From the NCBI GenBank assembly GCA_023150415.1, contig JAKLKY010000001.1, positions 1-40,541 of the forward strand: 40,541 nt of DNA. Direction: 5' to 3'. The translations under genes and the position numbers were made by a program. Source of the stretch: Alphaproteobacteria bacterium (GTDB lineage Bacteria > Pseudomonadota > Alphaproteobacteria > Micavibrionales > Micavibrionaceae). Below are positions 25,608 through 33,699 of this stretch, one piece after another; the stretch's first letter is position 1; every line of letters begins with the position of its first letter. Under the pieces are notes generated by a model, which was not told where the DNA came from, searched no databases, and worked only from the letters and a program-made list of their open reading frames with translations.

Positions 25608-26438
25608 CTAATTTATGTGCATATCTTTGATGCAGACAAAGCCATCCGCGGCGGCAACGATAATTTCACGCGAGGGGCGCAGAGCGACGGTGCCGGGTCT
25701 GAGGTTATGCGGTTCGGCCCATGTATCCAGATGATAGATGACATATTGCACGCCCTCGACCCACGCCAGGCACCCGTAACGACCAAAGGCGCGGGCGATG
25801 GCGTCGATGCGGGCGATGGGCTGCGTCCAGTTCAGCGTGCGCAGAGCGTCATCCGGCGGGGGGAAAAGGCTGGCTTTGGTTTCGTCTTGCGCTGTGGCGT
25901 GGGTCCAGAAACTGGATAAATCGTCAAAAATTCGCGCCAGCAGAGGCGGTGACGCCAAGGTGATGCGCGCGCTATACGTCTCGACCGTTTCACGCGAATG
26001 CAACGGCAAAGACTGCTGTGCCAGAATATCGCCAGCATCGATGCGCGGCGCTAATTTATGGACCGTAAAACCCGCCGCCTCAGGGTGATTGAGCAGAATA
26101 TGCGGCACGGGCATAAGGCCCCGCCCAGCGGGCAGCAGGCTGGGGTGCAGGTTGAGGCCATAGGCGCGGCGTTCATCAATCGGCGGAATTTTAAACGGGT
26201 AGCCCGCACACAGGAAAACCTGTGCGCCCTGATCCTGCCAATTCGCGATATCGGCAGGCTGTGGCGCATGTTCAAAGACAGGGATGCTTAACTCCGCGCC
26301 CAAAGCCATAACCTCGCGGTTAAAATTAAACACATTGTCGCAAGGAAAGGTGAACAACGCGCGCAGATGATGCCCCTGCGCAATCAGATGTCGCGCATTT
26401 GCCAATGTCAGGTCATAGCCAAAAAATACGAAATCCAT
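25608..26438 (-). CDS. formyltransferase-like protein (Fmt/PurN fold)
   Basis: 276 residues. The N-terminal formyl transferase domain has the motif NLHPSLLPAGRG with Asn96 and His98, and HKLAPRIDAGDI with the Asp, so the Asn-His-Asp catalytic set is present. A C-terminal domain (from about 195) resembles the Fmt C-terminal barrel. It is shorter than typical Fmt (about 310 residues) and has no def neighbour, so it is more likely a sugar- or small-molecule formyltransferase than the methionyl-tRNA enzyme. It starts 8 nt after the thioredoxin-like gene and is the last gene in the operon beginning with dcp. Confidence 0.7.
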   Translation of the reverse strand: MDFVFFGYDLTLANARHLIAQGHHLRALFTFPCDNVFNFNREVMALGAELSIPVFEHAPQPADIANWQDQGAQVFLCAGYPFKIPPIDERRAYGLNLHPSLLPAGRGLMPVPHILLNHPEAAGFTVHKLAPRIDAGDILAQQSLPLHSRETVETYSARITLASPPLLARIFDDLSSFWTHATAQDETKASLFPPPDDALRTLNWTQPIARIDAIARAFGRYGCLAWVEGVQYVIYHLDTWAEPHNLRPGTVALRPSREIIVAAADGFVCIKDMHIN

Positions 26439-26446
26439 GAAGCATT

Positions 26447-26998
26447 CTACTGTAATTCGTTCAGCTTTTGCACCGCTTCATCATAGTCCCAATCCGCGCC
26501 GACGAATTTTCCAGCGAGGTTGTGTTGCTTGTCGATGATCCATGTTTCAGGCAATCGGTAGCTCTGGAAGAGGTCACGCGTGACTTTTTGATCCTCATCC
26601 AGCGCGACAAAAACATTTGCACGTGCGTAAATATTCTTCTGTGATCGCAAGAATTTATCAATGCTTTCAAGATCGATATCTGAAGACAGGGCAATAAGCA
26701 CAGCATCTTTTTGAAACGCATCGGCTAGTTTTATAAGTTGAGGAAATTCTTTCACGCAGGGCGCGCACCAGCTGGCCCAGAAATTCAGAATGATGATCTT
26801 GCCTTTGAAATCGCTGGCGCGGTGGGTGCGGCCATCGGGCGTCTTGAATGAAAATTCTGGCATGGGTTGGGGTGAAACAGCGTTGCCGTGTTGGGTGGTA
26901 GGCATTGTTGCTGGTAAAGGTGTGGTGAACTGCAAAGCCCATGTGATGCCATAGCCCGCGCCGATTAAAACCAGAAGAAGAAGCGTGTTACGCAGCAT
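26447..26998 (-). CDS. TlpA/ResA-like periplasmic thioredoxin
   Basis: 183 residues from the ATG whose complement is at 26996-26998; a longer reading from 27112 would overlap ccsA by 125 nt. One N-terminal membrane anchor (about 5-22), then a thioredoxin-like domain with the WCAPC active site (77-81), FNFWASW before it and the LPETWIID cis-Pro region. In System II cytochrome c maturation, ResA-type proteins reduce the apocytochrome CXXCH cysteines. The start overlaps the ccsA stop by 11 nt, which supports a common job. Confidence 0.85.
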   Translation of the reverse strand: MLRNTLLLLVLIGAGYGITWALQFTTPLPATMPTTQHGNAVSPQPMPEFSFKTPDGRTHRASDFKGKIIILNFWASWCAPCVKEFPQLIKLADAFQKDAVLIALSSDIDLESIDKFLRSQKNIYARANVFVALDEDQKVTRDLFQSYRLPETWIIDKQHNLAGKFVGADWDYDEAVQKLNELQ

Positions 26999-28787
26999 AG
27001 CCGGGTTCCTTTCTGCGCCACAGGTAAAATATGACAGCACTTTGCAAGACGCAAAAAACCGCAAGCGCGGTGGCGATGCCCGTGATGAAGCCGTAACTAT
27101 GCAATCCCACACCCAACAAATTCACACCGAACCACGCCAGCGCCACGACAACATTTAAAAAGGCTATTCCCGCACTATAGCTGCGGGCCGAGAGTTTCAA
27201 GCCCATTCGTCCGTGCTGGAGCCAGATGATCCATAAAACAATCAGCAGCGCGCCGTTTTCTTTCGGGTCCCAGCCCCAGAAGCGTCCCCAGGACTGATCG
27301 GCCCAGATGCCGCCTAAAGCTGTGCCGATTGCTGTTAACAGCAACGCTGTCAGGGACAGACGGTGCATCAATGTCTCAAGTCCGGGCTGACGCCGCCATA
27401 AAACCGCATGCGCCACCAAAGCGGCGAGAATGCACAGGCCATAGCCTGCCGTGATAACCAAAACATGCACCGTCAGCCAGAAATGCGTATTCAGCACGGC
27501 GCTCAGCGTGTCCAGGCTCTCCCCGTCTTGTACCAAGGAAGGGGCGACGAGGAGCAGGAGGGCAGCGCTGAGACTGCCGACACAGGCCGGCAGGAAACGT
27601 CGTGTGCGCCAGCTGAGAATGCCGCCGATGGCTACGCAGATGAGGGCGACAAACAGCAGAGATTCATAGAGCGTACCCACCGGCGGACGGGCAAGGATCG
27701 CAATCCGCGTTCCCAAGGCAATGACATGCAGCGCCAGCCCACCCGCGATCAGCCCGCCCACCAGCCAGCCGCGCCGTACCATGAGAGGCAGGAGCGCACC
27801 CAGTGTGTAGAAGAGAATCGTAATCGGATAAAGATTGGTGGCGCCGTAAAGACGTTCCAGATCGAAGCGCCAGCCCAGCATGCGCATGTCGGGATGCGCG
27901 CCTATCATACCACGGGCCGCGGCTGTTGCTAAATGCCATGCGGTTTCATCCTGCTGGCGCCAGGCGGCGGTCATATTAGCAAAGTTTTCAAGATAATCTG
28001 CCTGCTGCGGACCGCCATGACCTTCGCGCAGCAGCGCCCACGGGCTGAACCAATCCTGCCCTGCACGGTCCCATGCGCCCGGAATGATACGCAAAAGTTT
28101 GCTGTTCTCGCCGCCCAGCTGAATTTCCCGCAGCGCAAAGGCCGCCGTGGCGATTGTCCATTCACGGGCGTTGTAATTCTCCGGGTTTTCACCCTTGCGA
28201 CGGATGATGGATTTCAGAGATTTCTCTAACTCTGGCTGAAGTGTGATTGCGCTGCGATAGGTGATAAAATCACCTTTTGGCTTGCGAAAACCCTGCGGCC
28301 ATTCGATGTCCAGCGGCAGCAGAAGGGAAAAACTGCGCAGGATTTGCGCCAGTTCGTCGGCGTTGGCTGCCAAGCCCAGCAGGGCGTTTTCCTGGTCGCT
28401 GCGGGTCTCTTCTGGCTTTATAATGATTTCGCTGATTTTATGGCGGTTGTTAAAGAGAATATCTTCAAGCTCTTGAAATGAAAACAGCCGCTGGTCTTCA
28501 GGCAAGTTGAGTTGTAGGCGTAACGTTTTATCCCTTACACCCAGAATGGGAATTTCCATGGCCTGCGCGGGGTTGAACAATAACGCCGCCATCAGCATCA
28601 AGGGCTGGGTGTCCGGTTGCTCGCCTTGTGCCCAGCGGTCAACCATAATATCCGCGAACCGCGCCATAGGCTTGATCCGCCCTTCATGCAAGACAGGCAG
28701 CGCGCCGAAATCGCCCGTATCCTGAATAGCCGCCCGTGCGGGATGGCATAGGATGAGGAGTGCGAGCAAAAGCGCAAGAAATCTCAT
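26988..28787 (-). CDS. System II cytochrome c biogenesis protein CcsA/ResC, long form
   Basis: 599 residues. A signal peptide and a periplasmic domain with LPVLHEGRIKPMARFAD come first, as in the long CcsA subunits; about eight membrane spans follow from residue 310. The haem-binding WWD segment WADQSWGRFWGWDPKENG is at about 495-512. External and membrane His residues (THFWLTVHVLV, LHSYGF) fit axial ligands. With ResB it forms the haem channel and cytochrome c synthetase at the outer face of the cytoplasmic membrane. Alphaproteobacteria normally use the Ccm System I instead. It overlaps resB by 4 nt (ATGA) and the thioredoxin gene by 11 nt. Confidence 0.92.
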   Translation of the reverse strand: MRFLALLLALLILCHPARAAIQDTGDFGALPVLHEGRIKPMARFADIMVDRWAQGEQPDTQPLMLMAALLFNPAQAMEIPILGVRDKTLRLQLNLPEDQRLFSFQELEDILFNNRHKISEIIIKPEETRSDQENALLGLAANADELAQILRSFSLLLPLDIEWPQGFRKPKGDFITYRSAITLQPELEKSLKSIIRRKGENPENYNAREWTIATAAFALREIQLGGENSKLLRIIPGAWDRAGQDWFSPWALLREGHGGPQQADYLENFANMTAAWRQQDETAWHLATAAARGMIGAHPDMRMLGWRFDLERLYGATNLYPITILFYTLGALLPLMVRRGWLVGGLIAGGLALHVIALGTRIAILARPPVGTLYESLLFVALICVAIGGILSWRTRRFLPACVGSLSAALLLLVAPSLVQDGESLDTLSAVLNTHFWLTVHVLVITAGYGLCILAALVAHAVLWRRQPGLETLMHRLSLTALLLTAIGTALGGIWADQSWGRFWGWDPKENGALLIVLWIIWLQHGRMGLKLSARSYSAGIAFLNVVVALAWFGVNLLGVGLHSYGFITGIATALAVFCVLQSAVIFYLWRRKEPGYAA

Positions 28788-29893
28788 AACCGGACCTTGC
28801 TTCTTGGTTGCAGATAGATATGCAGCAACAGACCAACGGCCATGATCGCGGTGCCAAGATAGGGGAAAATCCGGCCCTTATTATGCACGACTGATAATAT
28901 GCTGGCGGTGCCTTGCGGGCCTTGCTCGAAAGAGGATTGATAGAATGTGTAGCCCCGGTAATGCAGCGGCGCGTTCATTGAAATGCGGGCGGGGAGTTTC
29001 AAAACGCCATCTTCCACCACCACATCCGAGCTATAGCCGCTGGCCTGATCCGTGCCGGGATAGACTTCTTTGGTGAATTTATCCAAACGTATGGAAAAAG
29101 GCAGCGCGCTTTGCTCCTTACCGAACATCAGCTTGAACGCGCGTCCTCCTGCATTCACCGCGATGGGTTTGGGCATTCCATCAAAGGCAATGTAATCTCC
29201 ATTTTGATTGCGCTTTGCAGCGTCGATGCGCAGGGTGATGCCGCTGATATTCGCTTCGGGTTCTTTTTCCGGGGGCTTGTCTTGTAGCATCATGAATTGG
29301 CCCATGGATTTAAAATTCTTGGCGTCGTCCGTCGGGCGGCGTTCAATAGCGCAGTTCATGCATCGCTTGAGGATGGTGAGCGAAAAGGGTAAATCTTCAA
29401 TTTTTTTCTTGGGCGCAAGATCTTTAAACGCAACGGTGCGGATCAAGTCATCATGCGCAAAGATGAATAGGGCGCGCTTGTGATAGTCGTAGATATAGGG
29501 GCTGGATTGTCCTTGCGCAATGACCATGAAATGTTCGCGCGCACTGAGCGCTGTCACCAGGCCGCCAATCATAAGCACCAGCGCGCCCAGATGTGCAAGA
29601 ACGATCCCGGTTTTGCCTTTTTGCCACGGGCTGGCGAAAAGGAATTTTATCAGCAACGACATGCAGAATACGCCCAGCAGCGTATAGCCACCCGGCAGCG
29701 GCACCGGTCCGATCCAGGTGATGAAGGCGCTAAAGAACATCTCTTGCGCCGCGTACAGGCCCAACCAGCGCTGCGCCAGCGTCCCGGCAATCAGGTTCAG
29801 CATCAGCAGAGGCAGGAGATAGAACACAATATCCGCACGGCCCAACCGCAGCAGAGTTTTATGAAGATAGGACCATGTAAGGAATTCGCGCAT
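28784..29893 (-). CDS. resB: System II cytochrome c biogenesis protein ResB/CcsB
   Basis: 369 residues. Membrane spans lie near residues 21-42, 50-63, 70-86 and 95-111, followed by a periplasmic domain of about 230 residues (ALFIFAHDDLIRTVAF, NAPLHYRGYTFYQSSFEQGPQG, the ResB signature near its end) and a last span before LHIYLQPRSKV. ResB pairs with CcsA to bring haem to apocytochromes. It starts 1 nt into the dcp stop (TGATG) and overlaps ccsA by 4 nt, so all are translated together. Confidence 0.9.
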   Translation of the reverse strand: MREFLTWSYLHKTLLRLGRADIVFYLLPLLMLNLIAGTLAQRWLGLYAAQEMFFSAFITWIGPVPLPGGYTLLGVFCMSLLIKFLFASPWQKGKTGIVLAHLGALVLMIGGLVTALSAREHFMVIAQGQSSPYIYDYHKRALFIFAHDDLIRTVAFKDLAPKKKIEDLPFSLTILKRCMNCAIERRPTDDAKNFKSMGQFMMLQDKPPEKEPEANISGITLRIDAAKRNQNGDYIAFDGMPKPIAVNAGGRAFKLMFGKEQSALPFSIRLDKFTKEVYPGTDQASGYSSDVVVEDGVLKLPARISMNAPLHYRGYTFYQSSFEQGPQGTASILSVVHNKGRIFPYLGTAIMAVGLLLHIYLQPRSKVRL

Positions 29894-31953
29894 CAGGCGG
29901 CCTGTTCCAGCAATCCTTCACGGCGGAGCAGAGCCTGCGGGTCGGCATCGCGGCCCCGAAAGCGGCGGTAGAGAATGGCGGGATGCTCGCTGCCGCCGCG
30001 GGCGAGGATCTCGCGTTTATAAGCCTCGGCGACACTGCTATCGTACAAGCCGCGTTCGAGGAAAAATTCGAACGTATCGGCGTCTAAAACCTCGGCCCAT
30101 TTGTACGAGTAATATCCGGCCGCGTAACCGCCCGCGAAAATATGGCTGAAGGAGGCGGAGAACGGCCCGCCCAGTCGGGGAAACAGCGCAACATCTTTCA
30201 TGATGGAATCTTCAAATGCACCGACATCCTGCTCGGCGGATTGCAGAAAGGTTTCAACGCGGCGGCTGTGCCACGCCATGTCCAGCAGCGCAAAACTGAC
30301 CTGCCGCAATCCGGCCCAGCCGCCCATGTAGTTTTTCGCTGCGCGCAGCTTGTCGATCAGATCCTGCGGAATCTTTGCGCCCGTCTGGTAATGGCCGGAG
30401 AGTTTATCGAGCGTTTCCTTCTCATAGCACCAGTTTTCCTGCACCTGTGAAGGCAGTTCGACGAAATCCCATTTCACGCTTGTGCCCGCCAGTGCGGCGT
30501 ATGTCACGTCGGAAAGCAACGCATGGGTCGCGTGGCCCATCTCATGGAACAGCGTCAGCACTTCGTCATGCGTCAGAAGGGAGGGATGCTCAGGCGTTGG
30601 CTTGGTGAAATTGCAGACGATGGACACCAAAGGGCGCTCGACCTTGCCGCGATGCAGGCCTTGATTGCGCAGGGCGCTTTTCCAGGCGCCCTCTTTCTTG
30701 CCAATGCGCGGATAAAAATCCGTGTAGAGCGTGCCGATGAAACGGCCCGATTTTTCATCGAACACTTCGAACACTTTTACATCCGGATGCCAGAGCGCGT
30801 AATTTTGCGCCGGCACGAATTTCATGGCGAACAGGGCGCTGAAATGCGCGAAGCAACCCTCTAAAACGCGCTCCAGTGGAAAATAGGGGCGCACCTCTTC
30901 GGATGAGAAATTGAACAGGGACTGGCGCAAGAGTTCAGAGTAATAGCCCACATCCCAGGGTTTGAGATCTTCCAGCCCGTCGCGCGCGCGGGCGAAATCC
31001 TTGAGGCGGGCGAGATCATGCTCGGCCGCAGGGCGGTAAGCATTTTTCAGCGTGTCGAGAAAGGCAAAGACTTCGTCTTCGCTTTTGGCCATGCGCTCCT
31101 CCAGCACATAGGCGGCCAGACTTTCATAGCCCAGCAATTGCGATTGTTCGCGCCGCAGGGCAACGATCTTGCGAATGTTTTCGCTGTTGTCATATGCATC
31201 ACCCCAGGCGCGGGTGGAGAAGGCGCGCCAGACTTTCTCGCGCAGATCTCGCCGTGCGGAGAATTGCAGGAACGGGCCGAAGCTGGGCGCGTCGAGCGTA
31301 ATCAGCCAGCCTTTATCAATATTCTTTTCCTGGGCTGCCTGGCGTGCGCTGGCGCGTGCGGTATCGGGCAGGCCGGCCAGATCGGATTCATCAGTTAAGA
31401 TCAGCTCATACGCTTCGGCTGATTTTTTCGTGTTGTTCATGAAAGATGGGCCGAGCACGGACAGCGACGCCGAGATTTCGCGCAGGCGGGCTTTTTTATC
31501 GTCGGCCAGCAACGCACCGCCGCGCACGAAGCCTTTATATGTTTCCTCCAGCAAGGTGTGTTGTTCGGTTGTCAGGGTTAGGCCGTTCTTGCGGTCATAG
31601 ACGGATTTGACGCGCGCGAAGAGTTCGGGATCGAGTGCGACATCGTTCGAGAACGCGGCGTTCAGCGGGCCGATTTCCTCCGCCAGCGCATGCAGGGCGT
31701 CGCCGCCGATGACGCTGAGCATATTGTAGAAAACCGAATTAACCTCGCCCAGCGCTTCCGAGGCGGTTTCCAGCGCAACGATAGTGTTCTCGAAATCCGC
31801 CGGTGCCGGATTGGCCTTCAGCGCGGCGATGTTAGCGCGCGCCTCGGCCAGTGCGGCGTGCAGGGCGGGCATGTAATGTTCGTCAAGTATGCTGGGGAAG
31901 TCCGGCGCGTGCTGGGGCAGAGTTGACGGGATCAATAGCGGATTGTCGGTCAT
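29893..31953 (-). CDS. M3-family zinc oligopeptidase / peptidyl-dipeptidase
   Basis: 686 residues, the usual M3A length. The zinc motif HEMGH is at residues 470-474, with the third ligand Glu in the following WDFVELPSQVQENW segment and a Tyr-rich substrate loop AGGYAAGYYSYKWAE. It is of the Dcp/oligopeptidase A group and is probably cytoplasmic, as it has no signal peptide; it would degrade short peptides, including cleaved signal peptides. It is the first gene of the operon; its stop shares one base with the resB start. No strong ribosome binding site before the ATG. It diverges from mnmD over 57 bp. Confidence 0.93.
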   Translation of the reverse strand: MTDNPLLIPSTLPQHAPDFPSILDEHYMPALHAALAEARANIAALKANPAPADFENTIVALETASEALGEVNSVFYNMLSVIGGDALHALAEEIGPLNAAFSNDVALDPELFARVKSVYDRKNGLTLTTEQHTLLEETYKGFVRGGALLADDKKARLREISASLSVLGPSFMNNTKKSAEAYELILTDESDLAGLPDTARASARQAAQEKNIDKGWLITLDAPSFGPFLQFSARRDLREKVWRAFSTRAWGDAYDNSENIRKIVALRREQSQLLGYESLAAYVLEERMAKSEDEVFAFLDTLKNAYRPAAEHDLARLKDFARARDGLEDLKPWDVGYYSELLRQSLFNFSSEEVRPYFPLERVLEGCFAHFSALFAMKFVPAQNYALWHPDVKVFEVFDEKSGRFIGTLYTDFYPRIGKKEGAWKSALRNQGLHRGKVERPLVSIVCNFTKPTPEHPSLLTHDEVLTLFHEMGHATHALLSDVTYAALAGTSVKWDFVELPSQVQENWCYEKETLDKLSGHYQTGAKIPQDLIDKLRAAKNYMGGWAGLRQVSFALLDMAWHSRRVETFLQSAEQDVGAFEDSIMKDVALFPRLGGPFSASFSHIFAGGYAAGYYSYKWAEVLDADTFEFFLERGLYDSSVAEAYKREILARGGSEHPAILYRRFRGRDADPQALLRREGLLEQAA

Positions 31954-32010
31954 GCGGGTTTCTATCTGTTATGTTTTCTTTTTTTATCAGACTCCTTTAT
32001 ATGGAGCAAA

Positions 32011-32661
32011 ATGATTGGCGCGCCAAGATCAGAGATTTTCAACGATGTATATTTTTCCGCCGAGAACGGCCTGGCGGAGGCGCAGCACGTCTTTTTGCAG
32101 GGCAACAATCTGCCGACGGCCTGGGCAGATAGGGCGCAATTTACCATAGCAGAGAGCGGGTTCGGCACGGGGCTGAATTTTCTGGCGGCGTGGGATTTGT
32201 TCGTGCGCACGACCGGGCCCGGGCAAAGCCTGCATTTTATTTCCTATGAGATGTATCCTCTGGATGCGGATCGTATGAGGGCGGCGCTTGCACCGTGGCA
32301 GGATATTTTTGCTAATCGTTTGGAAGCCTTATTAGAGGCCTATCAACCGCAGAGTTACGAACATCTGTTTGACAACATTCGCCTGACTTTGATTATCGGC
32401 GATATTAACGACACACTGCCGAATTTAAATCAGATGGTGGATTGCTGGTTCCTGGACGGGTTTAAACCCAGCGCGAACCCGCAGATGTGGACGCAGACCG
32501 TCTTTGAGAACATGGCGCGATGCAGTGCGGCGGGGGCGACATTTGCGACGTTCACAGCGGCAGGGTTTGTGCGTCGTGGCTTACAGAAGGTGGGGTTTGA
32601 TGTGCGCAAGGTGAAAGGTTTCGGCACGAAGCGGGAGATGCTATGCGGCACGCGCCTGTAA
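32011..32661 (+). CDS. mnmD: tRNA 5-methylaminomethyl-2-thiouridine methyltransferase (MnmD / MnmC N-terminal domain)
   Basis: 216 residues. PRSEIFNDVYFSAENGLAEAQHVFLQGN is the standard MnmC1 N-terminus, ESGFGTGLNFLAAW is the SAM-binding motif, and CWFLDGFKPSANPQMW is the active-site motif. It methylates the nm5s2U34 wobble base. In E. coli this is fused to an FAD oxidoreductase; here that partner is a separate gene which starts 19 nt before this stop. Confidence 0.92.
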   Translation: MIGAPRSEIFNDVYFSAENGLAEAQHVFLQGNNLPTAWADRAQFTIAESGFGTGLNFLAAWDLFVRTTGPGQSLHFISYEMYPLDADRMRAALAPWQDIFANRLEALLEAYQPQSYEHLFDNIRLTLIIGDINDTLPNLNQMVDCWFLDGFKPSANPQMWTQTVFENMARCSAAGATFATFTAAGFVRRGLQKVGFDVRKVKGFGTKREMLCGTRL

Positions 32662-33680
32662 AATCGGTGGGGATTATCGGCGGCGGGCTGGCGGGCGCAG
32701 CCTGTGCCTATGAACTGGCGCAGGCCGGGATCGAGAGCGTAATTTATGAGGCGCGTGCGGCGGTGGGCGACGGCGCGTCGGGGAATGTTCTAGGCCTGTA
32801 TAATCCGCGCCTGGCGGCAGAGTTCGGGCCGGAAAGCCAATATTATGCGGCCGCATTTGAACATGCGTTGCGTGTTTTCCCAACCCTGCCGGATATCGAC
32901 TGGAATCCCTGCGGCGCCCTGCATTTGATCACGGACGACGTGCGCGCGCAGCGCTTTGCGAAAATGCAACGGAGCTGGCAAGGGCTGCGGATGGCTCATT
33001 TATCCGCCGTTGAAGCCACCGCGCGTGCAGGCATTGATTTAAGATATGAGGCGTTGTTTCTGTCCGATTCCGGCAGTGTTTCCCCGCGTCGATTAGCGTA
33101 TGCGCTGGCACGTTCGGCCCAACAGATAGTTCAGCAGGACATTGATGATCTGGATGCGCTGGCGGCTCATGATGCGGTGATCGTGGCTTGCGGCATGGGC
33201 AGCAACCGCTTTCTTCCGCAGGCTTTACCGCTGCGCCCCGTACGTGGTCAGGTGACGATAGCCGATTCGCCGCACGCACATGATTTGAAAATCGCCTTGT
33301 GCTATGGCGGCTACGTCATTCCCTGCGCTAAACAAGGCATACTCATCGGTGCAACGTTCAAACGCGGGCAAGACCACGAAACCGTTGAGGATGCTGAGAA
33401 CACAGAAAACATAGCCAAGCTCGCAGCGATCGTTCCTTTGCTCACGAACAATTTGCAGATCTCAAGCGCGCGTGGCGGCGTCCGTGCCACATTGCCCGAT
33501 CATTTTCCCGCTGTTGGATGTATCGACGCGAATCGCCGGGTTTATGTGAGCGCGGGTCACGGTTCTCATGGGATCCTGTCGGGGTTGATGGCTGCCAAGC
33601 TTATCGTCGATATGTTGCAGCAAAAAGAGGATCAAGGGTCTCAGGCTCTTTTAAAAAAATTAAGTCCCTTTCGCTTTTAG
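32643..33680 (+). CDS. mnmC: FAD-dependent cmnm5-uridine oxidoreductase (MnmC C-terminal domain)
   Basis: 345 residues. A dinucleotide-binding motif GIIGGGLAG (10-18), the VGDGASGNVLGLYNPRLA segment typical of MnmC2, and a C-terminal GHGSHGILSG FAD contact. It converts cmnm5(s2)U34 to nm5(s2)U34, the substrate of MnmD. The start lies inside the last codons of mnmD (19-nt overlap, different frame), so reinitiation couples the two halves of the usual fused protein. Confidence 0.9.
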   Translation: MRHAPVKSVGIIGGGLAGAACAYELAQAGIESVIYEARAAVGDGASGNVLGLYNPRLAAEFGPESQYYAAAFEHALRVFPTLPDIDWNPCGALHLITDDVRAQRFAKMQRSWQGLRMAHLSAVEATARAGIDLRYEALFLSDSGSVSPRRLAYALARSAQQIVQQDIDDLDALAAHDAVIVACGMGSNRFLPQALPLRPVRGQVTIADSPHAHDLKIALCYGGYVIPCAKQGILIGATFKRGQDHETVEDAENTENIAKLAAIVPLLTNNLQISSARGGVRATLPDHFPAVGCIDANRRVYVSAGHGSHGILSGLMAAKLIVDMLQQKEDQGSQALLKKLSPFRF

Positions 33681-33699
33681 CAGATCACGCTGCAGGAGG

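Noticed and set aside
27408-27932. A 174-codon open frame antisense to ccsA
   Set aside because: It is Gln/Arg/His-rich without signals and runs against a well-supported gene.
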